A stretch of DNA of 42,864 nucleotides from Collinsella aerofaciens (GTDB taxonomy: Bacteria; Actinomycetota; Coriobacteriia; Coriobacteriales; Coriobacteriaceae), in contig JAJXHK010000015.1 of NCBI GenBank assembly GCA_021639365.1, positions 1 through 42,864 on the forward strand. Reading direction: 5' to 3'. The notes under the pieces are model-generated. The model ran no database searches and was not told the origin of the DNA. It was given only the letters and a program-made list of their open reading frames with translations. This document shows positions 33,851-42,841 of this stretch, piece after piece. The position numbers were made by a program, and so were the translations under genes. The stretch's first letter is position 1, and each line of letters starts with the position of its first letter.

Positions 33851-33889
33851 AAGAAGGGGGCGGCCCGTCTGGACCGCCCCCTTCTTGTT
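33851..33889 (+). terminator. Terminator downstream of the RNA methyltransferase gene
   Basis: AAGAAGGGGGCGG (33851-33863) pairs with CCGCCCCCTTCTT (33874-33886), followed by GTT. It may also stop the convergent PHP gene. Confidence 0.85.
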
Positions 33890-33904
33890 GCACATTGAGC
33901 CTCG

Positions 33905-34726
33905 CTACATACTCTTGCGCAGGTCGCACACGCCTGCCGCCGCCATCTCGCGCAGCAGCGTCTCGCGGTCGCGCGTCACGATCAAATCCAGCGGGAAGTG
34001 AATCTCGTCAAGCATCTTGCGCGCGTGATCGAGTTTGCCAATGGCCATGCCAATGTGGGCATCGGTCGACACGCCAATACCCACGCCCAGCTCGGCGCAG
34101 CGCTCGGCGATCTTGCGGCATACGGCCCAATGCTCAGTGTCGACACCGTGTTCAAGACTATGGTTGTTGATCTCGATGATCTTGTGCTTGGCCTTGGCCG
34201 CCAACAGCACCTCATCGATATCGAACGGCACGCCCGAACGACCCGCATGCCCAAGCATGAACACCTTGGGGTGCTCCAGGGCATTGATGTACATCTGGGT
34301 CGTTTGGGCGAGCGTCGCGCCTTCGGCAAACTGCGGGTTATGCACGCTTGCCACCAAATAATCCAAATTACGCGTCACCAAATCGAACAGCGAATGCTCA
34401 CGACTATACGAATCGCCGGCGATATCGAGCGAAACGGGAATGTCTTCGCCAAACAAGCTGCCGTCCAGCGAAACGATATCAGCCTCGGCACCACGCAGCA
34501 CCAGCACGCCGCTCCAAATGCGCGGCCAGATATCCTGGTTAATAAAGAATTGGAAACTGCGCAGGTCATTGGGACAAGGCGTAACCATCGAGCTTAAATG
34601 ATCGGCGGAACCGAGCACCTGAAGGCCACGCTCTGCCGCCCAATAGATGTTCTCCTCGATGGTTGAGTACGCATGCGCAGAGAACATCGTATGAGTATGA
34701 ATATCACAAGAAAGAAGGTAGGGCAT
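33905..34726 (-). CDS. PHP domain phosphoesterase (YcdX-like)
   Basis: The 273-residue protein is a PHP-fold metal-dependent phosphatase. Metal-binding histidines and acids are visible in CDIHTHTMFSAHAY (H10, H12, H18), SADHLS, GAEADI, ASVHNP, GHAGR and STDAHIG. It resembles the YcdX group and histidinol-phosphatase-like proteins; the substrate is unknown, and it is not in a histidine operon. The ATG at 34726 follows AAGGAGACC; a 48-codon open extension upstream is ignored because it lacks similarity and runs through a hairpin. Confidence 0.88.
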   Translation of the reverse strand: MPYLLSCDIHTHTMFSAHAYSTIEENIYWAAERGLQVLGSADHLSSMVTPCPNDLRSFQFFINQDIWPRIWSGVLVLRGAEADIVSLDGSLFGEDIPVSLDIAGDSYSREHSLFDLVTRNLDYLVASVHNPQFAEGATLAQTTQMYINALEHPKVFMLGHAGRSGVPFDIDEVLLAAKAKHKIIEINNHSLEHGVDTEHWAVCRKIAERCAELGVGIGVSTDAHIGMAIGKLDHARKMLDEIHFPLDLIVTRDRETLLREMAAAGVCDLRKSM

Positions 34727-34826
34727 CGGGTCTCCTTGTCCAGTATGGCCGTCGCGTATATTCATTGTACGCATAGCTTTCGGCAGTCGTAAAACTGCTT
34801 CATCCCAATCACACAACGGCATAGAC

Positions 34827-34857
34827 AACGGGGTCTGGCTTAAAACCAAACCCCGTT
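34827..34857 (-). terminator. Hairpin downstream of the aminotransferase gene
   Basis: AACGGGGTCTGG (34827-34838) pairs with CCAAACCCCGTT (34846-34857) with one G-U. There is no T-run on the minus strand, so efficiency is uncertain. Confidence 0.55.
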
Positions 34858-34885
34858 TCACGTAAAACATTGTAAGCAGAGCGCT

Positions 34886-36076
34886 TTACTTTCGACGATA
34901 TTCGTCGGCCAGCTGCTTCCAGGCAGGCAGCGAGTTGACGATTGTCTCATAGCTCACGCAGTAGCCCAGGCGGAACCAGCCCGGCATGCCAAAGCTATCC
35001 GAAGGCACCGCGAGCAGCTCATACTTCTTCGCGCGCTCGCAGAAGGCGTTTGCATCGGGCTCCAGCGCTTTCACCCACAGGTAGAACGCGCCATCCGGCT
35101 CAACATAGGTGTAGCCGTACTCCGCTAGTGCGTCGGTAAGCGCGGTGCGGTTGCGCGCATAGGCCTCGACATCGCTCGGTTCATCACTGCAGTCGATGAT
35201 TACACGCTGGAAGAGGGCCGGTGCGCACACGAAGCCCAGCGTGCGGGCGGCACCGGCAACGGCCGGCATCAGGCGAGCAGCCTGCGGATTGGTATTGGGA
35301 ACCAAAATCCAGCCCACGCGCTCGCCCGGTAGCGAAAGCGACTTGGAATACGAGTAGCACACCACGGCGTTCTCGTAGATCGAGGGCACCCAAGGCACCT
35401 CGGCACCGTACACGATCTCGCGGTACGGCTCATCAGAGATGAGCATAATCGGATTCTCGGGATCGCGCTGAGCGTTGGCCTCGCGCAGAACATTGGCCAG
35501 TCGCGTCAGCGTGTCGCGTGTATATACGGCACCGGTCGGATTGTTGGGCGAGTCGATGATGACGGCAGCGGTCTTATCGGTAATCGCCTTGAGCACGTTA
35601 CTCACGCTCAGCTGGAACGTATCTTCATCGGCGAGCGCCTCGACGCACGTGCAACCAGCTTTCTCGATCCACACGCGATACTCCGGGAAGTACGGAGCGA
35701 TAACGATGACCTCGTCGCCCGGATTGGTAACGGCATTGAGCGTGCAGGTGAGCGAAGCCGCCGCGCCCACGGTCATAAAGACGTCCTTGCCCTCATAGCT
35801 CGTGCCAAAGCGGCGGTTGAGCGAGTCGGCCACGGCGGTACGGCACTGCGGCAGACCCGGTGCAGGCGTGTATCCATGCAGCTGGTCGCTCGGCAGCTCC
35901 AAGGCCTTCTTAATGGACTCAGCCACGGCGGCAGGTGCCGGAACGCTCGGGTTACCCAGTGAGAAATCGAACACGTTTTCCGCGCCGATCTGTGCCTTGC
36001 GATCAAGGCCGTAGCTAAAGATCTCACGGATGATGGAGCTTTCCGCACCGCGAGCATACATAGTTTCGTTGATCAT
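34886..36076 (-). CDS. Class I/II pyridoxal-phosphate aminotransferase
   Basis: The 396-residue protein is a fold-type I aminotransferase of the aspartate/alanine group. The PLP lysine is K245 in YSYSKSLSLPGERVG; DSPNNPTG (175-182) and ISDEPYR (with D215 and Y218) bind the cofactor; a C-terminal arginine in GWFRLGYC should hold the substrate carboxylate. The ATG at 36076 follows AAGGGGAAC. The frame is open 33 codons upstream into a REP-like palindrome and lacks similarity there. Substrate specificity is not clear, and the neighbours do not help. Confidence 0.92.
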   Translation of the reverse strand: MINETMYARGAESSIIREIFSYGLDRKAQIGAENVFDFSLGNPSVPAPAAVAESIKKALELPSDQLHGYTPAPGLPQCRTAVADSLNRRFGTSYEGKDVFMTVGAAASLTCTLNAVTNPGDEVIVIAPYFPEYRVWIEKAGCTCVEALADEDTFQLSVSNVLKAITDKTAAVIIDSPNNPTGAVYTRDTLTRLANVLREANAQRDPENPIMLISDEPYREIVYGAEVPWVPSIYENAVVCYSYSKSLSLPGERVGWILVPNTNPQAARLMPAVAGAARTLGFVCAPALFQRVIIDCSDEPSDVEAYARNRTALTDALAEYGYTYVEPDGAFYLWVKALEPDANAFCERAKKYELLAVPSDSFGMPGWFRLGYCVSYETIVNSLPAWKQLADEYRRK

Positions 36077-36137
36077 CTGTTCCCCTTTCACATAGGCGCT
36101 ATTGTACGCTTTAGCTGAGCAAAGTGCCGCAGCAATG

Positions 36138-36195
36138 TTGATTGGGGACAGACTTAAATGCGTGAAAACGCTCATTTAAGTCTGTCCCCAATCAA
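36138..36195. repeat. REP-like palindrome with 23-bp perfect stem (GGGGACAG family)
   Basis: Positions 36138-36160 are the exact reverse complement of 36173-36195. The inner part CGTGAAAACG can close a three-base stem with a GAAA tetraloop. The stem contains TTGGGGACAGACTTAA. Confidence 0.85.
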
Positions 36196-36198
36196 TGA

Positions 36199-36234
36199 AG
36201 AAAAAGCCTCCACGGGTTTCCCCGCGGAGGCTTT
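36199..36234 (-). terminator. Terminator downstream of ftsH
   Basis: AAAGCCTCCACGGG (36203-36216) pairs with CCCGCGGAGGCTTT (36221-36234), with one mismatch; TTTTTC follows on the minus strand. Confidence 0.85.
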
Positions 36235-36245
36235 CGCTACAAGAA

Positions 36246-38384
36246 CTATTTGTCGGCGTCGGTGTTGCCGTCAGCGTTGACAGCATTGCCATCACCGGCA
36301 TCCTCGGATGCGACGTCGGCATCCTCCTGCATAGCCGCCTGTGCAAAGGCCGCGGCATCAGCCGCCAGCTCCTCCTCGCTCATGCGAGGCGAGCACTTCT
36401 TGGTCGGCATGCCAGCCGCCTTGGCGTTGCGCTCCTCCTTGGCCGCCAGGATATCGCCCTCGCGCTCAAGGTAAGCGTCCCACTCGTTGTCGAGCAGGGC
36501 GTTCACGGCGTCACCCTCGACGGTCTCGCGCTCAAGCAGCACCTTGGCCATCAGATCGAGTTGATCGCGGCGGGCATCCAAAATCTCGACCGCACGGCGA
36601 TGGGCCTCACGCATAATGCGCTGGACCTCGATGTCGATGCGACGCGCCGTCTCCTCGGAGTAATCCTGGTGATCGGCATAGTCGCGACCCAGGAACACCT
36701 GATGCTGCGCCTCGCCAAACACTTGCGTGCCCAGCTCCTCGCTCATGCCCAGACGCGTAACCATCTCGCGCGCCATCTTGGTCGCGCGTTCCAGGTCGTT
36801 GCTCGCACCCGACGTGATGTCATCGCACATGAGCTCCTCGGCGACGCGACCGCCCAAGAACACGGCAAGCTCGTCGAGCATCTCGTTCTTGGTCTTGAGG
36901 AAGTGATCCTCCTGCGGAAGCTGCAACGTGTAGCCCAGAGCCTGGCCGCGGCTGACAATCGAAATCTTATGAACCGGATCGGAATGCTCCAGGATGTGGC
37001 CCACCAAAGCGTGACCGCTCTCATGGTAGGCAATCGTGGTGCGCTCGGCTTCGGTCATCACGCGACCCTTGCGTTGCGGTCCGGCAATCACGCGCTCCAT
37101 CGACTCCTCGACCTCGTCCATCGAGATCACAGAACGATGACGGCGAGCGGCCAGCAGCGCAGACTCGTTGAGCAGGTTCGCCAAATCGGCACCAGTAAAG
37201 CCAACGGTCATCTGGGCGAGCTTCTCAAACTTAACGTCCTCGTCCATTGGCTTGTTCTCAGCATGCACGCGCAAGATCTGCTCGCGGCCCTTCACGTCCG
37301 GACGGTCGACCGTAACTTGACGATCAAAACGACCGGGGCGCAGCAATGCCGGGTCCAGAATATCGGGGCGGTTGGTCGCGGCGATCAGGATGACCGACTC
37401 GCTTTCCTCAAAACCGTCCATCTCGACCAGCAGCTGGTTGAGCGTCTGCTCGCGCTCGTCGTGGCCGCCGCCCAAACCGGCTCCGCGCTGACGTCCCACG
37501 GCATCGATCTCGTCAATAAAGATGATTGACGGAGCCTGGGACTTGGCCTCCTTAAAAAGGTCGCGCACGCGGCTGGCGCCAACGCCCACGAACATCTCGA
37601 CAAAGTCAGAACCCGAGATGCTAAAAAACGGCACGCCCGCCTCGCCGGCAACGGCCTTAGCCAGCAGGGTCTTACCGGTACCCGGAGGGCCCACCAGCAA
37701 AACGCCGCGCGGAATCTTGGCACCCAGCTTGCGATAGCGGTCCGGATCGCTCAGGAAGTCGCGGATCTCCTCGAGTTCCTCGACGGCCTCGTCCACGCCG
37801 GCAACATCCTCAAACTTGACCTTGGGACGCGTAGCCTCGTTGGTCTTGGCATTGGTCTTGCCAAACTGCATGTTCCTATTATTGGCGCCCATCATCTGAC
37901 GCATAAAGTAGAACATGATGGCGATCAAGGCAATCGTCGGCAGCACGCTCATCGCCAGGTCGCCCCAAAAATCGGGATCGTTGGTGTTGACGATGTACTT
38001 GGTATCGGGGTGCTCCGCCATAAGCTCGGCAAGCGAATCGGAGCCGACATAGGTCGAGGAGAAGCTCTTGAGCTCGCTCGTATCGCCCTTGTCCTTTTTT
38101 GTCTTCCAGTAATGACCCGCCACGCTTCCGTCTTGAACCGTATAGGTCAAATCTTCGACGCGATCCTGCTTAATGGCGTTGACCATCTCGCTCGTCGCGA
38201 GCTTTACGGTATTGCTGGAATTGGCAAAGCCGGAGCCCATGTTAAAGAAGGCATAGCCCAGAAGCGCGCAAGCCAAAATAAAATACAGCCAGCCCGTACG
38301 CGTGGGCTTCTTGCCTCCGGGCATCCCCGGGATCTTGGGCTCCCGGGGAGTCTGGGAATTGTTGTCGTTACGGTCGTCGGGCAT
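36246..38384 (-). CDS. ftsH: ATP-dependent zinc metalloprotease FtsH
   Basis: The 712-residue membrane protease degrades misfolded membrane proteins and regulators. It has a proline-rich cytoplasmic start, a first membrane helix (about 31-48), an outer domain, a second helix (about 144-162), an AAA+ domain with Walker A GPPGTGKT (232-239), Walker B IIFIDEID (287-294) and the second region of homology, then zinc site H454-E-S-G-H458. The last 60 residues are acidic and low in complexity. It follows hpt with a one-base gap (TAAGATG), so translation is probably coupled; the nearest GGAGG is 12 bases away. tilS-hpt-ftsH is a conserved order in many bacteria. Confidence 0.96.
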   Translation of the reverse strand: MPDDRNDNNSQTPREPKIPGMPGGKKPTRTGWLYFILACALLGYAFFNMGSGFANSSNTVKLATSEMVNAIKQDRVEDLTYTVQDGSVAGHYWKTKKDKGDTSELKSFSSTYVGSDSLAELMAEHPDTKYIVNTNDPDFWGDLAMSVLPTIALIAIMFYFMRQMMGANNRNMQFGKTNAKTNEATRPKVKFEDVAGVDEAVEELEEIRDFLSDPDRYRKLGAKIPRGVLLVGPPGTGKTLLAKAVAGEAGVPFFSISGSDFVEMFVGVGASRVRDLFKEAKSQAPSIIFIDEIDAVGRQRGAGLGGGHDEREQTLNQLLVEMDGFEESESVILIAATNRPDILDPALLRPGRFDRQVTVDRPDVKGREQILRVHAENKPMDEDVKFEKLAQMTVGFTGADLANLLNESALLAARRHRSVISMDEVEESMERVIAGPQRKGRVMTEAERTTIAYHESGHALVGHILEHSDPVHKISIVSRGQALGYTLQLPQEDHFLKTKNEMLDELAVFLGGRVAEELMCDDITSGASNDLERATKMAREMVTRLGMSEELGTQVFGEAQHQVFLGRDYADHQDYSEETARRIDIEVQRIMREAHRRAVEILDARRDQLDLMAKVLLERETVEGDAVNALLDNEWDAYLEREGDILAAKEERNAKAAGMPTKKCSPRMSEEELAADAAAFAQAAMQEDADVASEDAGDGNAVNADGNTDADK

Positions 38385-38385
38385 C

Positions 38386-38934
38386 TTACGAATAAACCTC
38401 CGGTTTCAAAATGCCCAGATACGGAAGGTTACGATAGCGCTCGGCATAGTCGAGGCCGTAGCCCACCACAAAGGCATCGGGGCAATGGGTTCCAACATAC
38501 TTGGGCGTGACGGCCGAGGTACGGTCCTCAACGTCCTTCCACAGGAAGGCGGCAACCTCCAGAGAAGCGGGCTTGCGGCTCTCGAGGTTCTTCATCAGGT
38601 ACTTGAGCGTCAGGCCCGAGTCCAGAATGTCCTCGACGATCAGCACGTCGCGACCGCGGATGTCGATATCCAGGTCCTTAATGATACGCACGATACCCGA
38701 GGACTTCACACCGTCGCCATAGCTCGAAACAGCCATGAAATCGATGTTGGTCGGCAGCTCGATCTTGCGCATCAGGTCGCCCATAAAGACCACGGCGCCA
38801 CGCAGGACCGCAATCAGCACCAGATCCTTACCCGCGTAGTCGCGAGTAATCTGCTCGCCTAGGCGAGAGACGATACCGTCGATATCCTCCTGCGTAAACA
38901 GAACCTTCTCGATATCCGGATGTTGAGAAGCCAT
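38386..38934 (-). CDS. hpt: Hypoxanthine phosphoribosyltransferase
   Basis: The 182-residue enzyme salvages hypoxanthine and guanine with PRPP to make IMP and GMP. The PRPP motif is VLIVEDILDSGLTL (about 96-109); LIAVLRGAVVFMGDL is the substrate loop and FVVGYGLDYAERYRNLPY the base-binding part. The ATG at 38934 follows AAAGGG. It lies between tilS and ftsH. Confidence 0.95.
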   Translation of the reverse strand: MASQHPDIEKVLFTQEDIDGIVSRLGEQITRDYAGKDLVLIAVLRGAVVFMGDLMRKIELPTNIDFMAVSSYGDGVKSSGIVRIIKDLDIDIRGRDVLIVEDILDSGLTLKYLMKNLESRKPASLEVAAFLWKDVEDRTSAVTPKYVGTHCPDAFVVGYGLDYAERYRNLPYLGILKPEVYS

Positions 38935-38990
38935 GACAACCCTTTCTTGTGCTTATCGCCCACACACCGCCGTATGGACGCGAACTACAC

Positions 38991-39030
38991 ATTCTAGCAG
39001 CGCACGGGGTATATTTACCAGCCCGTGCGC
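38991..39030 (-). promoter_or_regulatory. Possible internal promoter and hairpin between tilS and hpt
   Basis: On the minus strand TGCTAGAAT is an extended -10 (38991-38999) with no good -35. Just upstream GCGCACGGG (39000-39008) pairs with CCCGTGCGC (39022-39030). This would let hpt-ftsH be transcribed apart from tilS. Confidence 0.4.
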
Positions 39031-39081
39031 CATCAGCGCGGGAATACCGTCAACGTCGCACAGAATAGTAGGCGCAAGACA

Positions 39082-40623
39082 CTATTCCGCATCGACCACA
39101 CGAAGCAGATACGCCACGCGCGTTGCGGCCGTGCATTTAAATCGCTCGTCCGTGCGAACGCCTGCGACCCATACCACGGCACCTCCCGGAGCCGTTCTCA
39201 CCACGGGAACGCCTGCGCGCTCAGAAACGGGAATACGAGCCTCGTTGAGCAGGTCGGATACCTTCTTACTTCGGCCACTCATGCCCAACGGACACATCAC
39301 ATCCCCCGGCGCGGGACCGTCTACCCACAGTCGCGCCAAACGCGCCTCGGCGGGAATCTCCCCGCGTGAGCCGGCGAGCATCCGTTCGCTATCGCGATCG
39401 GCAAAGCCCAGCGTCGCGGCATCCACCATAGCGGTCACCCCTCCGGCACCCGCGAGTTCGCGGGCACGGCGCACAATATCACACCCCGGCTCGACGGCCA
39501 TCGGCTCTGCCACCAGGATACGGCCCGCCCCCAGCGGCAATCGACCGGGAATGGTGACCCAATCGGCAACTAACCCCTCGCGCGCCGCCGGCGCCTTAAA
39601 CGCCAGCATGCCAAACTCAACGCGCGCGTCAATTCCCGCCGGCAGTGTGACCGAACCCGAGCCTTCGGCGACACAAGCGAGCACGCGCTCCACATGCCGC
39701 ATCTCGGGACGAGCGTCCGGATCGATGCGCTTGATCGCCAGTCGCACGATGCGCCGCGCGATTACCACCTCGGCCGCAGCAAGGCGCCTGGCATCGAGCA
39801 CCAGTGCGCCCGCCGTCTCTTTACGCAAACAGCTTCGAAACGCCTGTGCCGACAGCTGGGAAAGAAAGGCGTCCTCATCGCCTAAGATCTCGCAGGCGGC
39901 GCCAATCGTCTTGCAGACGCTCGCGTTGCGCTGCGCTACCACCGGCATTACTCGATGGCGCACGTAGTTACGCAAGTACGACACGTCCTCGTTGCTCTCG
40001 TCCTCTCGCCACGGCTGACCATGCACCTGCAGATAGCCAACGAGCTCATCATGAGTCATGTCGAGCAAGGGACGCACCACGATATTCCTCCGGCGAGGAA
40101 TGCTCGATAGGCCAGCGGGCCCCGAACCCTTAATCGCGTTCATCAAAAACGTTTCCGCGCGATCCGAAGACGTGTGCGCAGTGCAGATGCGAGCCGCCGT
40201 TCGCGGTGCCCCCGTCTGGGCGCAGAGCTCGCGAACATACCTCCGCGCCGCGGCATAGCGCACCTCGCGGGCGGCCGCCTCGATATTGCCCGATTCATCA
40301 TCAAAATAGGCATGCTCAACATACAGCGGCAAGCCATATTGTGCGCATAGGCCGCGCACGAAGGCCTCGTCGCCATCGGATGCCTCGCCGCGCAGATGAT
40401 GGTTCACATGCAGCACGTGCAGTCGCTCGCGCGCGATGGGGGCTACACCACGCCCATCCAGAATATCCAACTTTGATGTGCATGCCATAAGGAGCAAAGC
40501 CGTCGAGTCCGCACCACCTGATACCATGAGCACCACGGGGGCAGCCGTCTGCCGCGTTGCCAGGGCTTTATCATCGGCCCACGATGCAGCATGGTGTCCA
40601 TAATGCTGAGATACCGTTGGCAT
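39082..40623 (-). CDS. tilS: tRNA(Ile)-lysidine synthetase
   Basis: The 513-residue enzyme adds lysine to C34 of the CAU-anticodon isoleucine tRNA so that it reads AUA. The PP-loop is SGGADS (35-40), followed by HVNHHLRG and the C-terminal TilS domain (LNEARIPVSERAGVPVV). Length is at the upper end for the family. The ATG at 40623 follows GAGGAGGAA. First gene of the tilS-hpt-ftsH group, divergent from the WalJ-like gene. Confidence 0.94.
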   Translation of the reverse strand: MPTVSQHYGHHAASWADDKALATRQTAAPVVLMVSGGADSTALLLMACTSKLDILDGRGVAPIARERLHVLHVNHHLRGEASDGDEAFVRGLCAQYGLPLYVEHAYFDDESGNIEAAAREVRYAAARRYVRELCAQTGAPRTAARICTAHTSSDRAETFLMNAIKGSGPAGLSSIPRRRNIVVRPLLDMTHDELVGYLQVHGQPWREDESNEDVSYLRNYVRHRVMPVVAQRNASVCKTIGAACEILGDEDAFLSQLSAQAFRSCLRKETAGALVLDARRLAAAEVVIARRIVRLAIKRIDPDARPEMRHVERVLACVAEGSGSVTLPAGIDARVEFGMLAFKAPAAREGLVADWVTIPGRLPLGAGRILVAEPMAVEPGCDIVRRARELAGAGGVTAMVDAATLGFADRDSERMLAGSRGEIPAEARLARLWVDGPAPGDVMCPLGMSGRSKKVSDLLNEARIPVSERAGVPVVRTAPGGAVVWVAGVRTDERFKCTAATRVAYLLRVVDAE

Positions 40624-40671
40624 TTGCTTCCTCCTCTATTCGTCCGCACCCATTGTATCCTTTGGAATCTT

Positions 40672-41481
40672 ATGTCTCGTCTGCACCTTCATATCCTTGG
40701 CAGCGGCTCAAAAGGCAACTGCGCGCTCATCGAAGGCCCCCGGGGGCTCATCATGATTGACGACGGTCTTTCTCGCCGCGAGACATTAAAGCGCATGGCA
40801 GAACTGGGGCTCTCGGCAGACAACGTCTCGGCTCTTCTCATTACGCATGAGCACAGCGACCACATCAAGGGTCTCGATGTCTGGTGCAAGCACTGGCACG
40901 GCCCCCTCTATGCCAGCAGGGGCACACTTTCGAGCAAAGAAATTCTTTCGCATCTGCCTGTCGAGGAATTCGATCCCGGTGACACCCTATCCATTGCCGG
41001 CATCCACGTGCAAACCTACTCAACATCGCACGATGTCATCAATCCAGTCGGCTATCGATTCGACGCCCTCGATGATTCCATCGGCTTTGCCACCGACACC
41101 GGAGAGCTATCGAGCCAAGCCATGAACACCCTCAAAGATTGTCGAGTCCTCGCGCTCGAAAGCAACCACGATGTGACCATGCTGCGCGAGGGAGAATATC
41201 CCCGCTTTCTTCAAGAGCGCATCCTGTCTGCAAGGGGACACCTCTCCAACGACCAAGCCGCCGAAGCCGCGCGCGAACTTGTTACCGATCGCACCGAACA
41301 GCTCATTGCCATGCATATCAGCCAAGATAACAATCGCCCGAGCCTTACCGTCAAAAGCTATGCCAAAGCTCTAGCCGCAACCCTGGATGACGAGATCGGC
41401 AGCTCCGCCACCCTTCTCCAAGGATCGCGAAAACTCTCGATACGCCCCGCAAGCCAGCATAGGCCAGCAACCATTCAATAG
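40672..41481 (+). CDS. WalJ/YycJ-like metallo-beta-lactamase-fold hydrolase
   Basis: The 269-residue protein has the metal site THEHSDH (58-64) and later histidines and an aspartate in TSHD, TDTGELS and SNHD. The N-terminus LHILGSGSKGNC is typical of the YycJ/WalJ group, probable 5'-exonucleases or phosphodiesterases. In Firmicutes it sits with walRK; here it does not. The start is the ATG at 40672, where similarity begins, though only GGA precedes it; the upstream open region overlaps the tilS leader. Confidence 0.88.
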   Translation: MSRLHLHILGSGSKGNCALIEGPRGLIMIDDGLSRRETLKRMAELGLSADNVSALLITHEHSDHIKGLDVWCKHWHGPLYASRGTLSSKEILSHLPVEEFDPGDTLSIAGIHVQTYSTSHDVINPVGYRFDALDDSIGFATDTGELSSQAMNTLKDCRVLALESNHDVTMLREGEYPRFLQERILSARGHLSNDQAAEAARELVTDRTEQLIAMHISQDNNRPSLTVKSYAKALAATLDDEIGSSATLLQGSRKLSIRPASQHRPATIQ

Positions 41482-41493
41482 ACTGTCCTAGAC

Positions 41494-41533
41494 AGCAAAA
41501 GGGGCCGGGAATCGCTTCCCAGCCCCTTTTGTT
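41494..41533. terminator. Bidirectional terminator between the WalJ-like gene and hsp20
   Basis: AAAAGGGGC and GCCCCTTTT with an inner GGGAA/TTCCC form an interrupted 14-bp stem (41497-41530). T-runs stand on both strands, between convergent genes. Confidence 0.85.
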
Positions 41534-41563
41534 ATCTCTTAATAGCACAGAACGCCAACGAAG

Positions 41564-41995
41564 TTAGTCGATGGAGATCTTCGTAACGTTCTTCTTCTCG
41601 ACGATCTTGGGAACCGTAACGGTCAGGATGCCGTCAGCGTACTTAGCCGAGAGACCCTCGCTCGAAGCGTCCTTTAGATACACGCCACGCGTTGCGCTGT
41701 ACGAGCTGAACTCCTTCTGCAGGAAGTTCTTGCCCTCATTCTCCTCGTCTTCCTCAACATTTACGCTAATGGACAGACGGCCCTCGTTAAGCTCGACATC
41801 GATATCGTCCTTGGCGACGCCGGTCAGATAAGCCTTGACCTCATAGCCATCGCCCTTATCCTCAACATCAACGGGGAACGCCTTAGAGGCAATCGAGCTG
41901 TTCGCCAGATCACTCATATCATCAAACAGATCGAACAGCGAGCTCGCAGAGGGACGAACGCCAAAAACCGAACGATAAGGAACCATGCTTGCCAT
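41564..41995 (-). CDS. Small heat-shock protein (Hsp20/alpha-crystallin)
   Basis: The 143-residue chaperone holds unfolded proteins. It has an alpha-crystallin domain (about 38-128) with KAYLTGVAKDDIDVEL, a GVYLKDASSEGLSAKYADGILTVTVPK-like end block (given here by its core ADGILTVTVPK) and a C-terminal tail with VPKIVEKK. The N-terminal part (FDLFDDMSDL) is short. The ATG at 41995 follows AAAGGAGTGG; an open extension of eleven codons starts earlier without a ribosome site. A large dyad stands upstream. Confidence 0.93.
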   Translation of the reverse strand: MASMVPYRSVFGVRPSASSLFDLFDDMSDLANSSIASKAFPVDVEDKGDGYEVKAYLTGVAKDDIDVELNEGRLSISVNVEEDEENEGKNFLQKEFSSYSATRGVYLKDASSEGLSAKYADGILTVTVPKIVEKKNVTKISID

Positions 41996-42061
41996 GTTTA
42001 CCACTCCTTTATAGGACTGCCGAGTCATCTTCTAGGTGACTGGGACTTCTTTTGACACTCT

Positions 42062-42090
42062 TATATATGCCCACCCGGTGCTCATATATA
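42062..42090. promoter_or_regulatory. Dyad in the hsp20 upstream region
   Basis: TATATATG (42062-42069) and CATATATA (42083-42090) flank an inner CACC-C-GGTG palindrome (42072-42080). It lies 67 bases before the hsp20 start and may be the operator of a heat-shock repressor. It does not match the CIRCE or HspR (HAIR) consensus. Confidence 0.45.
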
Positions 42091-42272
42091 CATCGGCTAT
42101 AAAGTTTTTTGAGTCCGTTACTATAAGCATATCTAAGTGTGTTTGACTCAGGTTTTAGGTAGGTAAAGGTTCTTTGAACCAGAGCTTAAATAACGAGTAT
42201 GTCCACAGCTACAAATAACAAGGGGCTTACAATGAGCGCGTACACGTTGTTGGTAACGAACTAAAGGGCATC

Positions 42273-42740
42273 ATGGACGACCAAAAACAGAACAATATGT
42301 TTATGCCGACGCGGGGGGAAGATACTTCCACGCAGCCGCCACGGTTCCGTCGCCCTCACATCTCGCAAGAGCCCATTAATGATCCAGAGCCCGAGTATGT
42401 GACGAGAAATCGATATCAAACACTCGAGGACGCACAAACGGGGCGCAAAAATATGAGCGTGGCCTCGGGAGACCCTGCATATCTGAAAGATGCGCCGCTC
42501 TCTAAAAACAGTGCAGATAGGGATGAGCCGATAAGAGAATCCCACGCTCATCAACAACGAGGACCTCGGCCCAAGCAAACATTAACGCATTCGGCTCGCT
42601 ATCTCGAAACGCCAAAAAAAGGAAAGTCGATCTTCGTTTCGTCAAGCAAACGACGCAAGCAGCATCGACTGACAATTCTGCTATTGATCATTACGGCCAT
42701 AGCAATTGCTGTTGTAATTCGATTCATAGTCTTTAAGTAA
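42273..42740 (+). CDS. C-terminally anchored membrane protein of unknown function
   Basis: I do not recognise this 155-residue protein. Residues 1-125 are hydrophilic, rich in P, R, D, N and Q, and probably disordered; a basic patch (SSKRRKQHR) comes before a single membrane helix at the very end (about 134-153, LTILLLIITAIAIAVVIRF). It would sit in the membrane with its long N-terminal part in the cytoplasm. The ATG follows AAAGGG by four bases. It is divergent from hsp20. Confidence 0.65.
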   Translation: MDDQKQNNMFMPTRGEDTSTQPPRFRRPHISQEPINDPEPEYVTRNRYQTLEDAQTGRKNMSVASGDPAYLKDAPLSKNSADRDEPIRESHAHQQRGPRPKQTLTHSARYLETPKKGKSIFVSSSKRRKQHRLTILLLIITAIAIAVVIRFIVFK

Positions 42741-42808
42741 AAGAACAGCGTCCAAAAGGCAACGAGAGCGACTCGTGTAATTGTGTCCATTTGAGCCCAA
42801 TAAAGGCA

Positions 42809-42841
42809 AAAAAGGGGGAGGCCGCGAGGCCTCCCCCTTCT
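42809..42841 (-). terminator. Terminator at the right edge
   Basis: AAGGGGGAGGCC (42812-42823) pairs with GGCCTCCCCCTT (42828-42839) around GCGA. The minus strand runs into six T, so it should end a minus-strand gene beyond the window; on the plus strand it could end the anchored-protein gene. Confidence 0.85.

Noticed and set aside
42062..42200. HspR (HAIR) site upstream of hsp20
   Set aside because: GAGT and ACT/CTC elements occur but the spacing and flanks do not fit CTTGAGT-N7-ACTCAAG.
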